Notes: generated by a model from the sequence alone, not told the origin. A DNA stretch of 64,000 nt from Homarus americanus (GCF_018991925.1 NW_024737068.1:10981860-11045859); one strand, 5' to 3'. Counted from the stretch's first letter, positions 1 through 11,745 are shown. Made by a program: numbers and translations.

Positions 1-1682
1 GGAAGGGTTATGTGTGGGAAGGGTTGTATGTGTGGGAAGGGTTGTATGTGGGGATGTGGGAGAGGGGTGTGTGGGGAAGGGTGGGGAAGGTTGTGTGTGG
101 GAAGGGTTGTTGTGTGGGAAGGGTTGTATGTGTGGGAAGGTTGTGTGTGTTGGAATGGTTGCATGTGGGAAGGGTTGTATGTGTGGAAGGGTTGTGTGTG
201 GGAAGGACTGTGTGTGTGGGAGTGTGTGGGAAGGGTTGTGTGTGTGGGTAGGATTGTGTGTGTGGGAAGGGTTGTGTGTGTGGGAAGGGTTGTGTGAGAA
301 GGGTTGTGTTGGGTAGGGTTGTGTGGGGAATGTGGGAGGAAGACTTGTGTGTGGGAAGGGTTGCATGTGTGGGAAGGGTTGTATGTAAAGGTTGTGTGTG
401 AGAAGGGTTGTGTGTGTGGGAAGGATTGCTGTGGGAAGGTGGGGAAGGATTGCATGTGGGAAGGGTTGTGTGTGTGAGAAGGGTTTGTGTGTGGTTGATG
501 TGGGAAAGTGTGGAAGGGTTGTGTGTGTGGAAGGGTTGACAGGGAAGGGTTGTGTGTGGGAGAATGGTTGTGTGTGTGGGAATGTGTGGAAGGGCTGTGT
601 GGGAAGGTTGTGTGTGTGGGAAGGGTTGTGTGTGTGGGAAGGGTTGTGTGTGTGGGAAGGATTGTGTGTGTGTGGAAGGTTGCATGTGTGGGAAGGGTTG
701 TGTGTGTGTGGGAAGGTTGCATGTGTGGAAGGGTTGTGTGTGGGGAAGGGCTGTGTGTGGAAGGTGTGTGGGAAGGGTTGTATGTGTGGGGGTTGTATGT
801 GTGGGGTTGGTGTGGGAAGGGTTGTATGTGTGGGAAGGTTGTGTGGGAAGGTTGTGTGTGGGAAGGTTGTATGTGTGGGAAGGGCTGGTGTGGGAAGGGT
901 GGTGTGGATGGTGTATGTGGGAAGGTTGTGTGTGTGGGAAGGATTGTGTGGAAGGATTGTGTGTGGGAAGGGTTGCATGTGTGGGAAGGGTTGTGTGTGT
1001 GGGAAGGGTTGTATGTGTGGGAAGGGTTGTATGTGGGAAGGGTTGTATGTGTGGGAAGGGTTGCATGTGGGAAGGTGTGGGAAGGGTGGGTGTGTGTGGG
1101 AAGGGTTGTATGTGTGGGAAGGGTTGTATGTGTGGGAAGGGTTGTATGTGTGGGAAGGGTTGTATGTGTTGGAAGGGTTGTGTGTGTGTGGGAAGGGCTG
1201 TATGTGTGGGAAGGGTTGTGTATGGGAAGGTTTGTGTGTGGGAAGGGTTGGGAAGGGTGTGTGTGGGAAGGGTTGCATGTGTGGGAAGGGTTGTGTGTGT
1301 GGGAAGGGTTGTGTGTGGGAAGGGTTGTATGTGGGGAAGGGTGTGCGTGGGAAGGGTTGTGTGTGGGAAGGTTGTATGTGTGGAAGGGTTGTGTGTGTGG
1401 GGGAAGGAGGGAAGGTGCATGTGTGGGAAGGGTTGTGTGAAGGTTGCATGTGTGGGAAGGGTTGTGTGCGTGGGAAGGGTTGTGTGGTTATATGGGAAGG
1501 GTTGTATGTGGGAAGGTTGTATGTGTGGAAGGGTTGTGTGTGTGGGAAGGGTTGCATGTGTGGGAAGGGTTGTATGTGTGGAAGGGTTGTGTATGTGGGA
1601 AGAGTGTGGAAGGTTGTATGGGGAAGGGTTGGGGAAGGGAAGGTGTGTGGGGTTGTGTGTGTGGGGGGTTGTGTGTGTGTGT
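1..1682. repeat. G/T-rich minisatellite array
   Basis: Tandem, length-variable units of about 12-18 bp built on GGGAAGGGTTGTATGTGT, with GTGTGT, GCATGT and TATGT variants. The array enters from the left window edge and stops abruptly at about 1682. All strands stay open for hundreds of codons because the unit lacks stop codons in several frames; the Cys/Gly/Val-rich plus-strand and His/Pro/Thr-rich minus-strand translations are artefacts. Strong strand asymmetry (G/T versus A/C) gives it G-quadruplex potential. Confidence 0.93.
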
Positions 1683-1846
1683 CGATCTCCTCGTTATCTT
1701 AAGAGGCCATTTAACGAAGTACAGTGGTGGTCATTCTCAACAAGGTTTATTGACGTGGTTATCAGTCCAATTTGAGAAGTTTACGGACGTCTTTATGGTT
1801 TAATTAGGTTTTATTGATCTCGCGTTGATTGTCTTTTTTTTTTTTG
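1683..1846. other. short single-copy spacer ending in poly-T
   Basis: No gene or element recognised. It ends in a T run just before a G-rich tract. Confidence 0.5.
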
Positions 1847-2100
1847 GGGCGAGGTTGGGGCAAAAGTGAATGGGTCAGAGTGAGGACGAGGAGGGGGCAG
1901 GTGGATGAGAGAGTGGGGGGTGAGGTTGAGGTGAAGGTTAGGGGGTGAGGATGGGGTCGAGGTGGGGCTGAGGTGGGGGGCAGGTGGGGGCAGGGTGTGG
2001 AGCAGGGTGGGGGCAGGGTGAGGGGGCGAGGTTGAGGGATGAGGTGGTGGGCGAGGATTGGGGGAGCGAGGGTGGGGGCAAGGGTGAGGGTGGGGGCAGG
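1847..2100. repeat. degenerate G-rich tract (GAGGTGGGGGCAGG-like)
   Basis: Irregular GAGG, GTGGGGGCAGG and GAGGTTGAGG words over 250 bp with almost no C on the plus strand. It is less regular than the array at 1-1682 and probably an older, decayed G-rich minisatellite. Confidence 0.7.
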
Positions 2101-2364
2101 ATTTTATTTATGGTGACTACTTGGGTTTATTGTTTATTTTTATCGGTGATTTCGATCGGGTTTATAGCTTGTTGTTGGTGATTATAGTTGTTATTTTTTT
2201 TAGCTTATTGTTCACTGTTGTCATTGGGTTATTGGCTTGTAATTGGTGATTGTAACTGCAGGGTTTATTGACGTTTTACTAGTCATTAGAGTACAATTAG
2301 TTTGGTATTGTTGGTGATGAGAAGATCGATTGGTTAGTTTAATACGATGCGTTAGTGTCTATTT
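2101..2364. other. T-rich spacer, no gene
   Basis: T-rich single-copy DNA. The word GGTTTATTGACGT occurs at 2263 and also at 1744, with looser GGGTTTATTG words between, hinting at a very old repeat. No coding signal. Confidence 0.45.
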
Positions 2365-3475
2365 AAGGTCCTGTTGGTTTGTTATTAAGGTCCTGTTGGT
2401 TTGTTGTCAAGGTCCTGTTGGTTTTTATTTAAGGTCCTGTTGGTTTGTTGTTAAGGTCCTGTTGGTTTGTTAAGGTCCTGTTGGTTTGTTATTTAGGTCC
2501 TGTTGGTTTGTTATTAAGGTCCTGTTGGTTTGTTATTAAGGTCCTGTTGGTTTCTATTTAGAGGCCCTGTTGGTTTGTTAAGGTCCCTGTTGGTTTTGTT
2601 ATTAAGGCCCTGTTGGTTTGTTAAAGGTCCTGTTGGTTTGTTAAGGTCCTGTTGGTTTCTTATTAAGGTCCTGTTGGTTTCTATTTAAGGCCCTGTTGGT
2701 TTTGTTAAGGTCCTGTTGGTTTGTTATTAAGGCCCTGTTGGTTTGTTAAGGTCCTGTTGGTTTCTATTTAAGGTCCTGTTGGTTTGTTGTCAAGGTCCTG
2801 TTGGTTTCTATTTAAGGCCCTGTTGGTTTGCTAAGGTCCTGTTGGTTTGTTATTAAGGCCCTGTTGGTTTGTTAAGGTCCTGTTAGTTTGTTATTAAAGT
2901 CCTGTTGGTTTCTATTTAAAGGCCCTGTTGGTTTGTTAAGGTCCTGTTGGTTTTGTTATTAAAGGCCCTGTTGGTTTGTTAAGGTCCTGTTGGTTTGTTA
3001 AGGTCCTGTTGGTTTTCTTAAGGTCCTGTTGGTTTCTATTTAAAGGCCCTGTTGGTTTAAGGTCCTGTTGGTTTTGTTATTAAGGCCCTGTTGGTTTGTT
3101 AAGGTCTGTTGGTTTCTATTTAAAGGTCCTGTTGGTTTGTTAAGGTCCTGTTGGTTTCTATTTAAGGTCCTGTTGGTTTCTTATTAAGGTCCTGTTGGTT
3201 TGTTAATGTCCTGTTGGTTTCTTATTAAGGTCCTGTTGGATTGTTAAGGTCCTGTTGGTTTCTTATTAAGGTCCTGTTGGTTTGTTAAGGTCCTGTTGGT
3301 TTCTTATTAAGGTCCTGTTGGTTTCTTATTAAGGTCCTGTTGGTTTGTTAATGTCCTGTTGGTTTCTTATTAAGGTCCTGTTGGATTGTTAAGGTCCTGT
3401 TGGTTTCTTATTAAGGTTCTGTTGGTTTCTTATTAAGGTTCTGTTGGTTTGTTATGAAGGTTCTGTTGGCTTTTT
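2365..3475. repeat. AAGGTCCTGTTGG minisatellite, about 50 units
   Basis: Tandem units of 17-24 bp with the constant core AAGGTCCTGTTGGTTT and a variable linker (GTT, GTTATT, TCTATTT, TCTTATT). Linker types alternate in short runs, which suggests higher-order duplication of two- or three-unit blocks. The right end decays into GTTCTGTTGG variants before single-copy sequence. Confidence 0.93.
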
Positions 3476-3783
3476 ATTGGCTGCCTCATACCGTTATCAA
3501 AGGGTTCAGAGACTTTTTTGGTTTGCTGTTAGTGATTTAAAACTTCATCAAAGCTTTAGCTAAAACTAAACTTCACCAAAGCTTTAGCTAAAACTGTATC
3601 AGTGAAGCTTCAACTTATTGTCAAAGCCAAGCCCATACTGACGAGCAGCCGACCGTCATTTCTGTAGGACATTTGTGGTACCAGATGGAATACAACCGTC
3701 ATCTGTGGGCCGGTGTGGAGTTGGGTACTTCAATTTGATTCAGTGAGGAAAAACCATCAGAATAATAAACAATGTTGAGCTTA
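3476..3783. other. single-copy spacer with a 28-bp tandem duplication
   Basis: Otherwise featureless. AAACTTCATCAAAGCTTTAG and its continuation are repeated once at 28-bp spacing (about 3540-3567 and 3568-3595) with one visible mismatch (CATC versus CACC). Confidence 0.6.
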
Positions 3784-4181
3784 TGAGATTTCCAGCGTTG
3801 GGCACTCGTAGTTTTATAAGATTTCCAGCGTTGGGCACTCGTAGTTTTATAAGATTTCCAGCGTTGGGCACTCGTAGTTTTATAAGATTTCCAGCGTTGG
3901 GCACTCGTAGTTTTATAAGATTTCCAGCGTTGGGCACTCGTAGTTTTATGAGATTTCCAGCGTTGGGCACTCGTAGTTTTATAAGATTTCCAGCGTTGGG
4001 CACTCGTAGTTTTATAAGATTTCCAGCGTTGGGCACTCGTAGTTTTATAAGATTTCCAGCGTTGGGCACTCGTAGTTTTATAAGATTTCCAGCGTTGGGC
4101 ACTCGTAGTTTTATAAGATTTCCAGCGTTGGGCACTCGTAGTTTTATAAGATTTCCAGCGTTGGACACTCGTAGTTATATT
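3784..4181. repeat. 33-bp minisatellite, 12 highly uniform copies
   Basis: Twelve copies of a 33-bp unit containing TTTCCAGCGTTGGGCACTCG followed by TAGTTTTATAAGA. Only three kinds of difference are visible: one ATA to ATG, one GGC to GAC in the last copy, and an altered 3' end of the last copy. Because 33 is a multiple of three, the array is open in frame on both strands (RFPALGTRSFI repeated on plus, NAGNLIKLRVP on minus). The uniformity suggests recent expansion or gene-conversion-like homogenisation. I see no start context, signal peptide or splice context, so coding is unlikely. Confidence 0.95.
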
Positions 4182-4561
4182 ACATCGCTTCCTCTGATCT
4201 ATAAGAATTTTTACAGTCAGTGTTCCTGCCTACGAGGACTTCTGAGAGGGCCCATGACTTTTCTGTCGAAATTCCATTTTGTAGAACCTCAGTCTACCAA
4301 AACTCATTTCTACCCCGGACTCGCACAGTCGCACTCTATAGGACTCCCGTCAGAAAACGTTTTTCGTGTTATATAAAGCCCATCAGCTTCAAACACGTTC
4401 TATCTTTGACAACAGAACGCCTAGGTGGACAGATATGACAGCGAAACATTTCTGATAACACTCTCTGAGCACCGTGACAAATATTTATCACCATCGCAGG
4501 AACGATTTGGAATTTCAACCTTTTCAGCAAGACAATAAATCAATAAATCAGAGTACAGTCC
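4182..4561. other. single-copy DNA, no gene recognised
   Basis: The open plus-strand frame of the 33-bp array runs through to about 4376, but this tail has no recognisable domain. Confidence 0.5.
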
Positions 4562-4616
4562 TCATAGCTGAGGGTTGGCGACCACAGTCCTCCAATCTAA
4601 ACGTTCTCGGGCTGTT
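4562..4616 (-). mobile_element. solo 3'-end fragment of a dispersed retroelement
   Basis: Read on the minus strand, this 55-bp segment aligns with little gap to 35094-35148, which directly follows a decayed reverse transcriptase. Shared blocks include GTGGTCGCCAA (ATGGTCGCCAA in the other copy), then CCTCAGCTATGA against CCCCAGATATGA. Downstream on the minus strand is a simple tail of GATTTATTGATTTATTG type, as expected for an RTE-like 3' end. About three quarters of positions agree by eye. Confidence 0.55.
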
Positions 4617-5354
4617 TTTACCAATCCTCTAAAGCAAGATAATAGTGAACTATTATTTTATTTTTACATTTCTTATTTTTCATGTTAGATAAAAGGCAAA
4701 TAGGAAAATTCTAAATTTATATCTACCGTTAAATAATATCTAAAGTAAATGAATTATTAACAACGCTCTAATTGAACCAACTTAGTACGGTAACATTTAA
4801 TCTCCCTTTTCAGGTATTAATCCCTCATTATGACAATCACCTTACAGTAAGTAGGATATATTTGTATACAGCTCTTATGAAGCAGAGTCACCGCCAAAAT
4901 AAATACAAAACTAAATGAAAAGAAACACTTACAATGGGAGTAATTACAACTCCTGCTTCTCTGGCACAGTCCAGTACACCGCCTCATTAATGTTAACATG
5001 ATATTTTGAAAATTATATTAAGCGCTTGTAAATTATCATAATTGTAGAATTAACACCAGCTTTTGACCAGCTTTTTATGAACTTACATGCTGGCTAAAAT
5101 CAAATTATCATGTAATAAATATTCTGTAATTCCTTTCCAGAGTGTAGGAGAATAATTTAATAGAATCCATAGCCCAATAAAAGTACTTTACACTCACACA
5201 GTAAAACATTAACCAACATTTTGTTTTTAATATAGACTTCAGTGAAACCCTTATAAACCAATTCGCAACTTTTTCGCGAAAATAAATGTCAAGAATATAA
5301 ACGAATAAAGAAAGAAACAACAATTCAAGGTTTTACTTTCCGCTTCACATAACG

Positions 5355-5357
<3 letters not shown>
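4617..5357. other. AT-rich single-copy DNA, no gene
   Basis: AT-rich, many stops in all frames. Two short minus-strand open frames here have no recognisable domain and are left out. Confidence 0.5.

Positions 5358-5441
<84 letters not shown>
5358..5441. repeat. (AT)n microsatellite
   Basis: About 42 uninterrupted AT units. Confidence 0.98.
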
Positions 5442-5444
<3 letters not shown>

Positions 5445-5598
5445 TTAATTAAGACCACCATGAACTACAATAGTTGTATCTAATTGGAAGAAATCTCACC
5501 CAGGTAAAACTATTGCATCACACAGGCTTACAATCTGTGCATGTAACGTGTTTATATCCAGGATTTGATTAAGTCTGTTGGATTAGTAAGATGTACGT

Positions 5599-6373
<775 letters not shown>

Positions 6374-6457
6374 AAGATGGCGGCTAATATGGCTGACGAC
6401 ACAATGATCACTGACAATACAAATCTTCAGTACAAATATCACACTCACTACACATAA
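6374..6457 (+). other. TISU/YY1-like ATG context with 26-codon frame
   Basis: AAAGATGGCGGC at 6374-6385 matches the YY1/Pleiohomeotic core (AAGATGGCGGC) and all but the first position of the TISU element, an initiator used by short-5'UTR mRNAs in animals. From ATG 6377 the frame reads MAANMADDTMITDNTNLQ and on to TAA at 6455-6457. No GT donor is seen at an obvious place, and 26 codons is too short to call a gene. It may be a YY1-type binding site, a cryptic start or chance. Confidence 0.3.
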
Positions 6458-6810
6458 TTAGAACATTGAATCATTAACTTCTCCGGTTTCAACATAATTA
6501 TTTTAGCGACGACACTATTATCCATGCAACTGAGCTTTCCAATCCACTTTTTTGGCAAGTCCAGCGTAGTGAGTTGCCTGCAGTGCTAACAATAATGTTC
6601 ATTAGATTTTCTGGTCCAAAAGTTTGCTCGACATACCTGACACCATCCTACCATCTGTCACGTAGAAACTCAATTCCCTTCCACACCATCACTTGAAAAT
6701 TTACTCTCATCACGCGTGTCCCAGCTGTGGGTTAGGTCTATTTGTTGGTATCCATATTCAGTGTGCACTATGAATGAGCAGCCTTAGTACCAAACAGTTG
6801 AACATTCACA

Positions 6811-7038
6811 CTAAAGCTTGTTCTCCATCATCTCATACTTATATTTTAGTGGAATTATTACAACAAAACACTGAGGCATAGTTCCCCAACTCTGCGTCAC
6901 CACCAGCGTGAGGGAAGCGTCTTTGCCATTACCATACAGACGAGATGTAGAATGAAATCCTAACATGGCGCAGACAGAAAGGTTATACATTATTATTTTG
7001 GAAGGTAAAAATTTTCTTACAAACTTTATGTCTAGCAA
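6811..7038 (-). CDS. unclassified minus-strand open frame (weak)
   Basis: 75 codons. A real ATG lies inside it (about 6990), giving MYNLSVCAMLGFH and ending EMMENKL plus stop at the 6811 side. Amino-acid composition is balanced rather than low-complexity, and it lies 275 bp downstream (on the minus strand) of another such frame at 7314-7577. No domain, signal peptide or clear splice site is recognised. It could be chance or a decayed exon. Confidence 0.15.
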   Translation of the reverse strand: MLDIKFVRKFLPSKIIMYNLSVCAMLGFHSTSRLYGNGKDASLTLVVTQSWGTMPQCFVVIIPLKYKYEMMENKL

Positions 7039-7313
7039 TTAACTTTTTTCGTGTTACTACTTTTAGACTTTTAGCTTCGCGAGTTAAGAGAAGCGGGCAG
7101 ATTGGATAAATTTTCCCTTAAATTAGTATTATCAGCAAGTCTGTGTCGTGACCAACTAGTGCAGCATCAGTATCAACAAGTAATACGTCACACCTGTTCC
7201 AACTCACGCGCAAACAATTCAATAAACTTCCACTTGTAAACAGGGGTTGAGAGACATAAATCTTTCTTTACAGTGATACATGTGTCAACTATGAGATTAA
7301 CTAGTGGACTAAA

Positions 7314-7577
7314 TCATCCCCAAGTGTGACGAATATATGCACTGCCCCCTGGAGACGTCCCATTAGAGTAGCCAACAAACATGGTAAAGGGAAAATTTTT
7401 ATTGATGTATAACCTTTTCACATAGTTGACATAATCCGTTTGTATGCACTGACCAGATTTCCCAACGGTGTAAGAAACAGGATGCCATTGCCAGAACGCA
7501 CCAACGTCTAGTGCAAACACCGGGTTACCACTCACACTTAAGAGTATGTTCAGGCAACACAGACCACACTGTATCAC
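7314..7577 (-). CDS. unclassified minus-strand open frame, possible terminal exon
   Basis: 87 codons between an upstream TAG (7578-7580) and a stop after AYIRHTWG. The first codon is GTG, so this is an open stretch and not a proven start. Composition is protein-like: spaced aromatic residues (GAFWQWHPVSY), three cysteines near the start, a fourth mid-frame, a basic stretch KRLYINKN and a GYSNGTSPGG segment. I do not recognise the family. A weak acceptor (CTCTTAAG) lies within it on the minus strand. It is one of the few open frames here that is not a translated tandem repeat, hence its inclusion. Confidence 0.22.
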   Translation of the reverse strand: MIQCGLCCLNILLSVSGNPVFALDVGAFWQWHPVSYTVGKSGQCIQTDYVNYVKRLYINKNFPFTMFVGYSNGTSPGGSAYIRHTWG

Positions 7578-8336
7578 CTAGATGACTTTGGTTGATGCAT
7601 GATGTTATTAACCTGAGAGAGATAACGGTAATGGGCACAGTTCTTACTTTAATAGCTCATTCATAACCATTCCCAGTTGGATATTAAAACATTTGAAATA
7701 GAATGTCTGGTTTTATTTGCAGGAGTTCTTTTTTATTTTACAGAGTAAGTTTTTTTTCACTTGAATGTTTTCCTTCCATCGAATTTATGACTTATTTTGC
7801 AATAGTTTCAGCGCTATCAATGTTAACAATATGTATAGTAGAAATTCCAATTATCACATTCTCAATGAAACTGGTGGTTGGAATTGACTTCTTGATGCAA
7901 GGAAGGATGCAAATGAAAGGTCATTTTTGGTGTCTCTGTTTTGCGATATTACGCCATTTCTTTGTGTTGAGGGCTTGTCCCATATCGTTCGTCAGTGGTC
8001 TGCTGGGAGAGTGAACCCAAATAAGGCGTTGTTGTTGTCACCTCTCTGCGTCTCGTTAGTCATCTTGGCGATTTTATGCTCCTCACCAGACATTATTCAG
8101 TCATTAGATCAACAAAAGGAACTGACCAAAATCTTTATGTTGTTTATGTTTTTTTATTTTTCTCAGGGAGGACAGGTGCAATTTCCAACCATCAGTGTGG
8201 GTCGGTTCCACCGTAGTGGCAGATTTTCATCAGTATATTTGCTGTTAGGTCCCTTACTTCGTCATGCCTCATGCATACGAAGCCCCCCTTTTTACATACC
8301 ATGGCGTGGTCGATGTCGTACTAATACAACTACTAC
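7578..8336. other. single-copy DNA with two overlapping plus-strand frames of doubtful meaning
   Basis: Open frames at 7703-8014 and 7927-8370 overlap out of register, are rich in Phe/Leu/Ser as expected of T-rich DNA, and the second ends in a translated microsatellite. No domain recognised. Confidence 0.4.
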
Positions 8337-8389
8337 TAGTAATAATAATAATAGTAATAATAGTAAATAAATAAATAAATAAATAAATA
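8337..8389. repeat. (TAA)n then (TAAA)n microsatellite
   Basis: Compound run: AATAATAAT grading into AAATAAATAAAT. Confidence 0.95.
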
Positions 8390-9661
8390 GAACATGACAA
8401 AAGACTCGGCTAATTTGGATTGACCAGTGATCACCAGGACCAAGGCGGGTCAGTCCACGACCTTGTTACCACGTGTTTATGTTAATGACGGCTAAAACAC
8501 ACACACACACACAAGTTAAATCTACACGCACACACGTAAACCTACAGGCATGTATGTGTACAGTATACACGCACATGCACAAAAACTACTCAGAGAAGCG
8601 CGCCATCTGTTGATAAAATTGGTAAACAGAGTAACTTGTTTATGAAGCTTTAGACTCACAAGCTCACAGATTTAATGTCCATATAATGTACAGTACCTCC
8701 AGGTTGGAGTCTACGAACTTTAGACCACGACTGAGCATAATGTATTACAATCATTTCCCCTTTTAAAAAACATTACCTCTGGTATATATTAGCATATCAA
8801 CTGACAGATTCGATACTACTCTGAATGAAATTATGTACTGTACTGTATGTATGTAAAGTATGATACAGGAAAATAAACTAAACACGCTAGTTAAGTGGCC
8901 ACTCATCACACCCACCGAGGCGATAAGTTGATCCCTGTTCAAGGTCACGTATGAGGCAACGTTCTCAACAACGGGAACTACAGTAGAACGTGCTTCCTGC
9001 CGTATATTTGAAAGCCTGAAGGAGTGCCCGAATATAGCACCGAGGATAAAAATCAAGGCTTTGGGGTAAATTCGAAAGTCTCATTTTATGGCTATAATTT
9101 TCAAGTGATATATATCCGAAAATAGTATCCAAGGAGTTACATGATTTCGCATTTCAACTTTATAATGTTAAAAAAAACCTACATTAAGTCACATCATTAC
9201 CTTTTTTAATGTGTATAAAACATTGTCGACGCAACTAGGTGCAAATTTGGAGCCCTATCCCCATGCTGCCAGATCACCTCATTTTAGCACTACAGTCACA
9301 TACCGTATATTGAAATTTCTCAAATAAGGATCAATCAAGACACCTTTGGGTAGGATAATGTTTTGAAATTATCATCTCAAAGGTCAACAAAGAAGAATAA
9401 ATCATAAAGCCCATGATAGCGGCAGGACGGTGGAGAAAACTCTGATTTGATTTGATTTGTATTTTTTTCAGAATCCGCCACAGGACTAAAAACACATACT
9501 AACTAAATTTTGCTATCTTTTACCTGGTGTTGGGGCGGCAGGAGGGACGCAACGAGGGAAGATTCTTCTTTATTTTTTATCCTTTTTATGAAATTACACG
9601 GTTTATGGGTGATGGCTGTGTTAGAAATGGGTGTTAGTGGGTCGTAATGGGGGTGACAGAG
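8390..9661. other. AT-rich single-copy DNA, no gene
   Basis: Contains a short (AC)n near 8497-8513 and several copies of the word GTACTGTAC/GTACAGTAC (8688, 8835). The minus-strand frame near 8763-9056 has no recognised domain. Confidence 0.45.
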
Positions 9662-9687
9662 GTGTGTGTGTGTGTGTGTGTGTGTGT
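9662..9687. repeat. (GT)n microsatellite
   Basis: Thirteen GT units. Confidence 0.95.
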
Positions 9688-10555
9688 CGGAGTGGTTTAT
9701 GAGGACGGATGACAGGTGGAAATTCTACAGTGCGGGTGCTGTGAAAGAGGGGAGAGAACTCTACAGCAAAACACATCTATAACAGCAGCTACAGAAAAAT
9801 AAGAACAATAATGTAATAGGAGTTTTGTAGTGCTCTTAAACCTGGCCAAGCTACAGCAGGCGTGAGTTGACTTATAAGAGAGATAAAGAAAATTACAAAT
9901 AATACAAATAAAGAAAATCCGGCCTGACTTCACATCGTGTATGGCAACTCAAAAAAGTATATAATCATTATTTAGTATTTTTTTTAATCACATTTTTGTG
10001 TTAAGTTGTCGTCTTAAAGTATTCTCACACACTTTTTTTTTCACTTACAAAATAATTCTTCAACTATGATACATAATTATCCCCATGTTTGAGTTACAAT
10101 CAAATTAAATTCTTTTCTCTTTCGTAATGTTCATCATGATAGCGGGATTAGGTAACCATTGAGACACAATGTTACGCGTGAAGTTAATTTTCTCATCATA
10201 TTTCACATAAAAAAAAACTAATCCTCCCTTTATTTTCCAATCCTGTAACAGTTTGTATCATATTCCTTGTAAGTTAAACATACACATAGATTAGTTAAGA
10301 TATATATACACACAAGTGAGTTAAAGTCTTATGTGTTATAGGTCCTACAAGAACTATAAGCACTATTAACTTAACCATCAGATTTAACTCCTCATTAAAT
10401 AGTAACTCCAATCTTCATAAATAGCTTAGAGCCATGCCTAGGTGTTGACGTGTTGTTAAAATGTCTGTCACTCTGGAAACATTTTTATTTGGAGTTTCTT
10501 ATTCCCAGTTTAATTCATATTTTGTCTATGTTCTTCTTCTTCGTTTACTTCACCT
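9688..10555. other. AT-rich single-copy DNA, no gene
   Basis: Nothing recognised; stops frequent in all frames. Confidence 0.5.
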
Positions 10556-10621
10556 CTTCTTCTTATTATTATTATTATTTTTTAGCTAATATGTCTCTTG
10601 TTGGTTCTTTCTTATTTACCA

Positions 10622-10672
<51 letters not shown>

Positions 10673-10784
10673 CTCACCTTCCTCATTTTTTATCTACAGT
10701 CCCTCTCTTCCATACACCATTTCTCTCAATGAATTTCTTCCTCTCCCCTCTCTCTCTTTGTCCCTCTCTCACTTCATTCTTTCC

Positions 10785-10815
<31 letters not shown>

Positions 10816-10870
10816 CCTTTCATTACCCGTGTCTCCCTCTTCCAATCTCTCTCTTTCAACTTCCCGCTTC
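10556..10870. repeat. pyrimidine-rich tract with (TTA)n and (TC)n
   Basis: Short (TTA)n at about 10560-10579, pure (TC)24 at 10625-10672, then CTCTCC-rich DNA with another (TC)n near 10794-10815. The Ser/Leu-rich open frame across it is a repeat artefact. Confidence 0.9.
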
Positions 10871-10980
10871 CCCCTTATACACCTCATTTACTCTTCTCTT
10901 CCTCGCATCTCTACAATAACAGGGGAACATCGCCATCATAACGTTTGAAATGCAATAGTGATCATTGGCTTGCAAAATAC

Positions 10981-11745
10981 TTACCTAACCTAACCTAACC
11001 TAACTAACCCTAACCTAACCTAACCTAACTAACCCTAACCTAACCTAGCCTAACTAACCCTAACCTAACCTATCCTAACGTGACCTAAATTAACCTAACC
11101 TAAACTAACCTAACCTAACTAACCCTAACCTAACCTAGCCTAACTTACCCTAACCTATCCTAACGTGACCTAAACTAACCTAACCTAGCCTACCCTAAAC
11201 TAACCTATCCTAACCTGACCTAAATTAACCTAACCTATCCTAACCTGACCTAAATTAACCTAACCTAAACTAACCTAACCTAACTAACCCTAACCTAACC
11301 TAGCCTAACTTACCCTAACCTATCCCAACGTGACCCAAACCAACCCTAACTAGCAACCTGACCCCTAACCCTAACCTAACCTATCCTAACGTGACCTAAA
11401 TTAACCTAACCTAAACTAACCTAACTAACCCTAACCTAACCTAGCCTAACTTACCCTAACCTATCCTAACGTGACCTAAACTAACCTAACCTAGCCTACC
11501 CTTACCCTAACCTATCCTATCCTGACCTAAATTAACCTAACCTATCCTAACCTGACCTAAACTAACCTAACCAATGCTAACCTAACCTATCCTAACCTAA
11601 CTTACCCTAAACTAACCTATCCTAACCTGACCTAAACTAACCTAACCTATGCTAACCTATCCTAACCTAACTTACTTACCCTAACCTATCCTAACCTAAC
11701 TTACCCCAAACCTAAACTAACCTAACCTACACTAACCTAACCTAC
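10981..11745. repeat. interstitial telomere-like (CCTAA)n block with longer-period structure
   Basis: About 760 bp of CCTAA-type units, the C-strand of arthropod telomere TTAGG, mixed with CCCTAA, CCTAT, CCTAG and CTAAA variants. It is not a simple run. A composite of TAACTAACCCTAACC, CTAGCC, TTACCC and TATCCTAACGTGACC recurs with near-identical order starting at about 11116, 11281 and 11422 (spacings 165 and 141 bp), so larger segments were duplicated. Variant density rises toward the right end, which grades into CATCCA-type sequence. It may be an old interstitial telomeric site or an internal satellite derived from TTAGG. Confidence 0.88.

Noticed and set aside
1..1775. Long Cys/Gly/Val (plus) and His/Pro/Thr (minus) open frames up to 470 codons
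   Set aside because: They are translations of a stop-free minisatellite in several frames and on both strands at once.
7703..8370. Two overlapping plus-strand frames with hydrophobic stretches
   Set aside because: Composition follows T-rich DNA and the second ends in TAA-type microsatellite translation.
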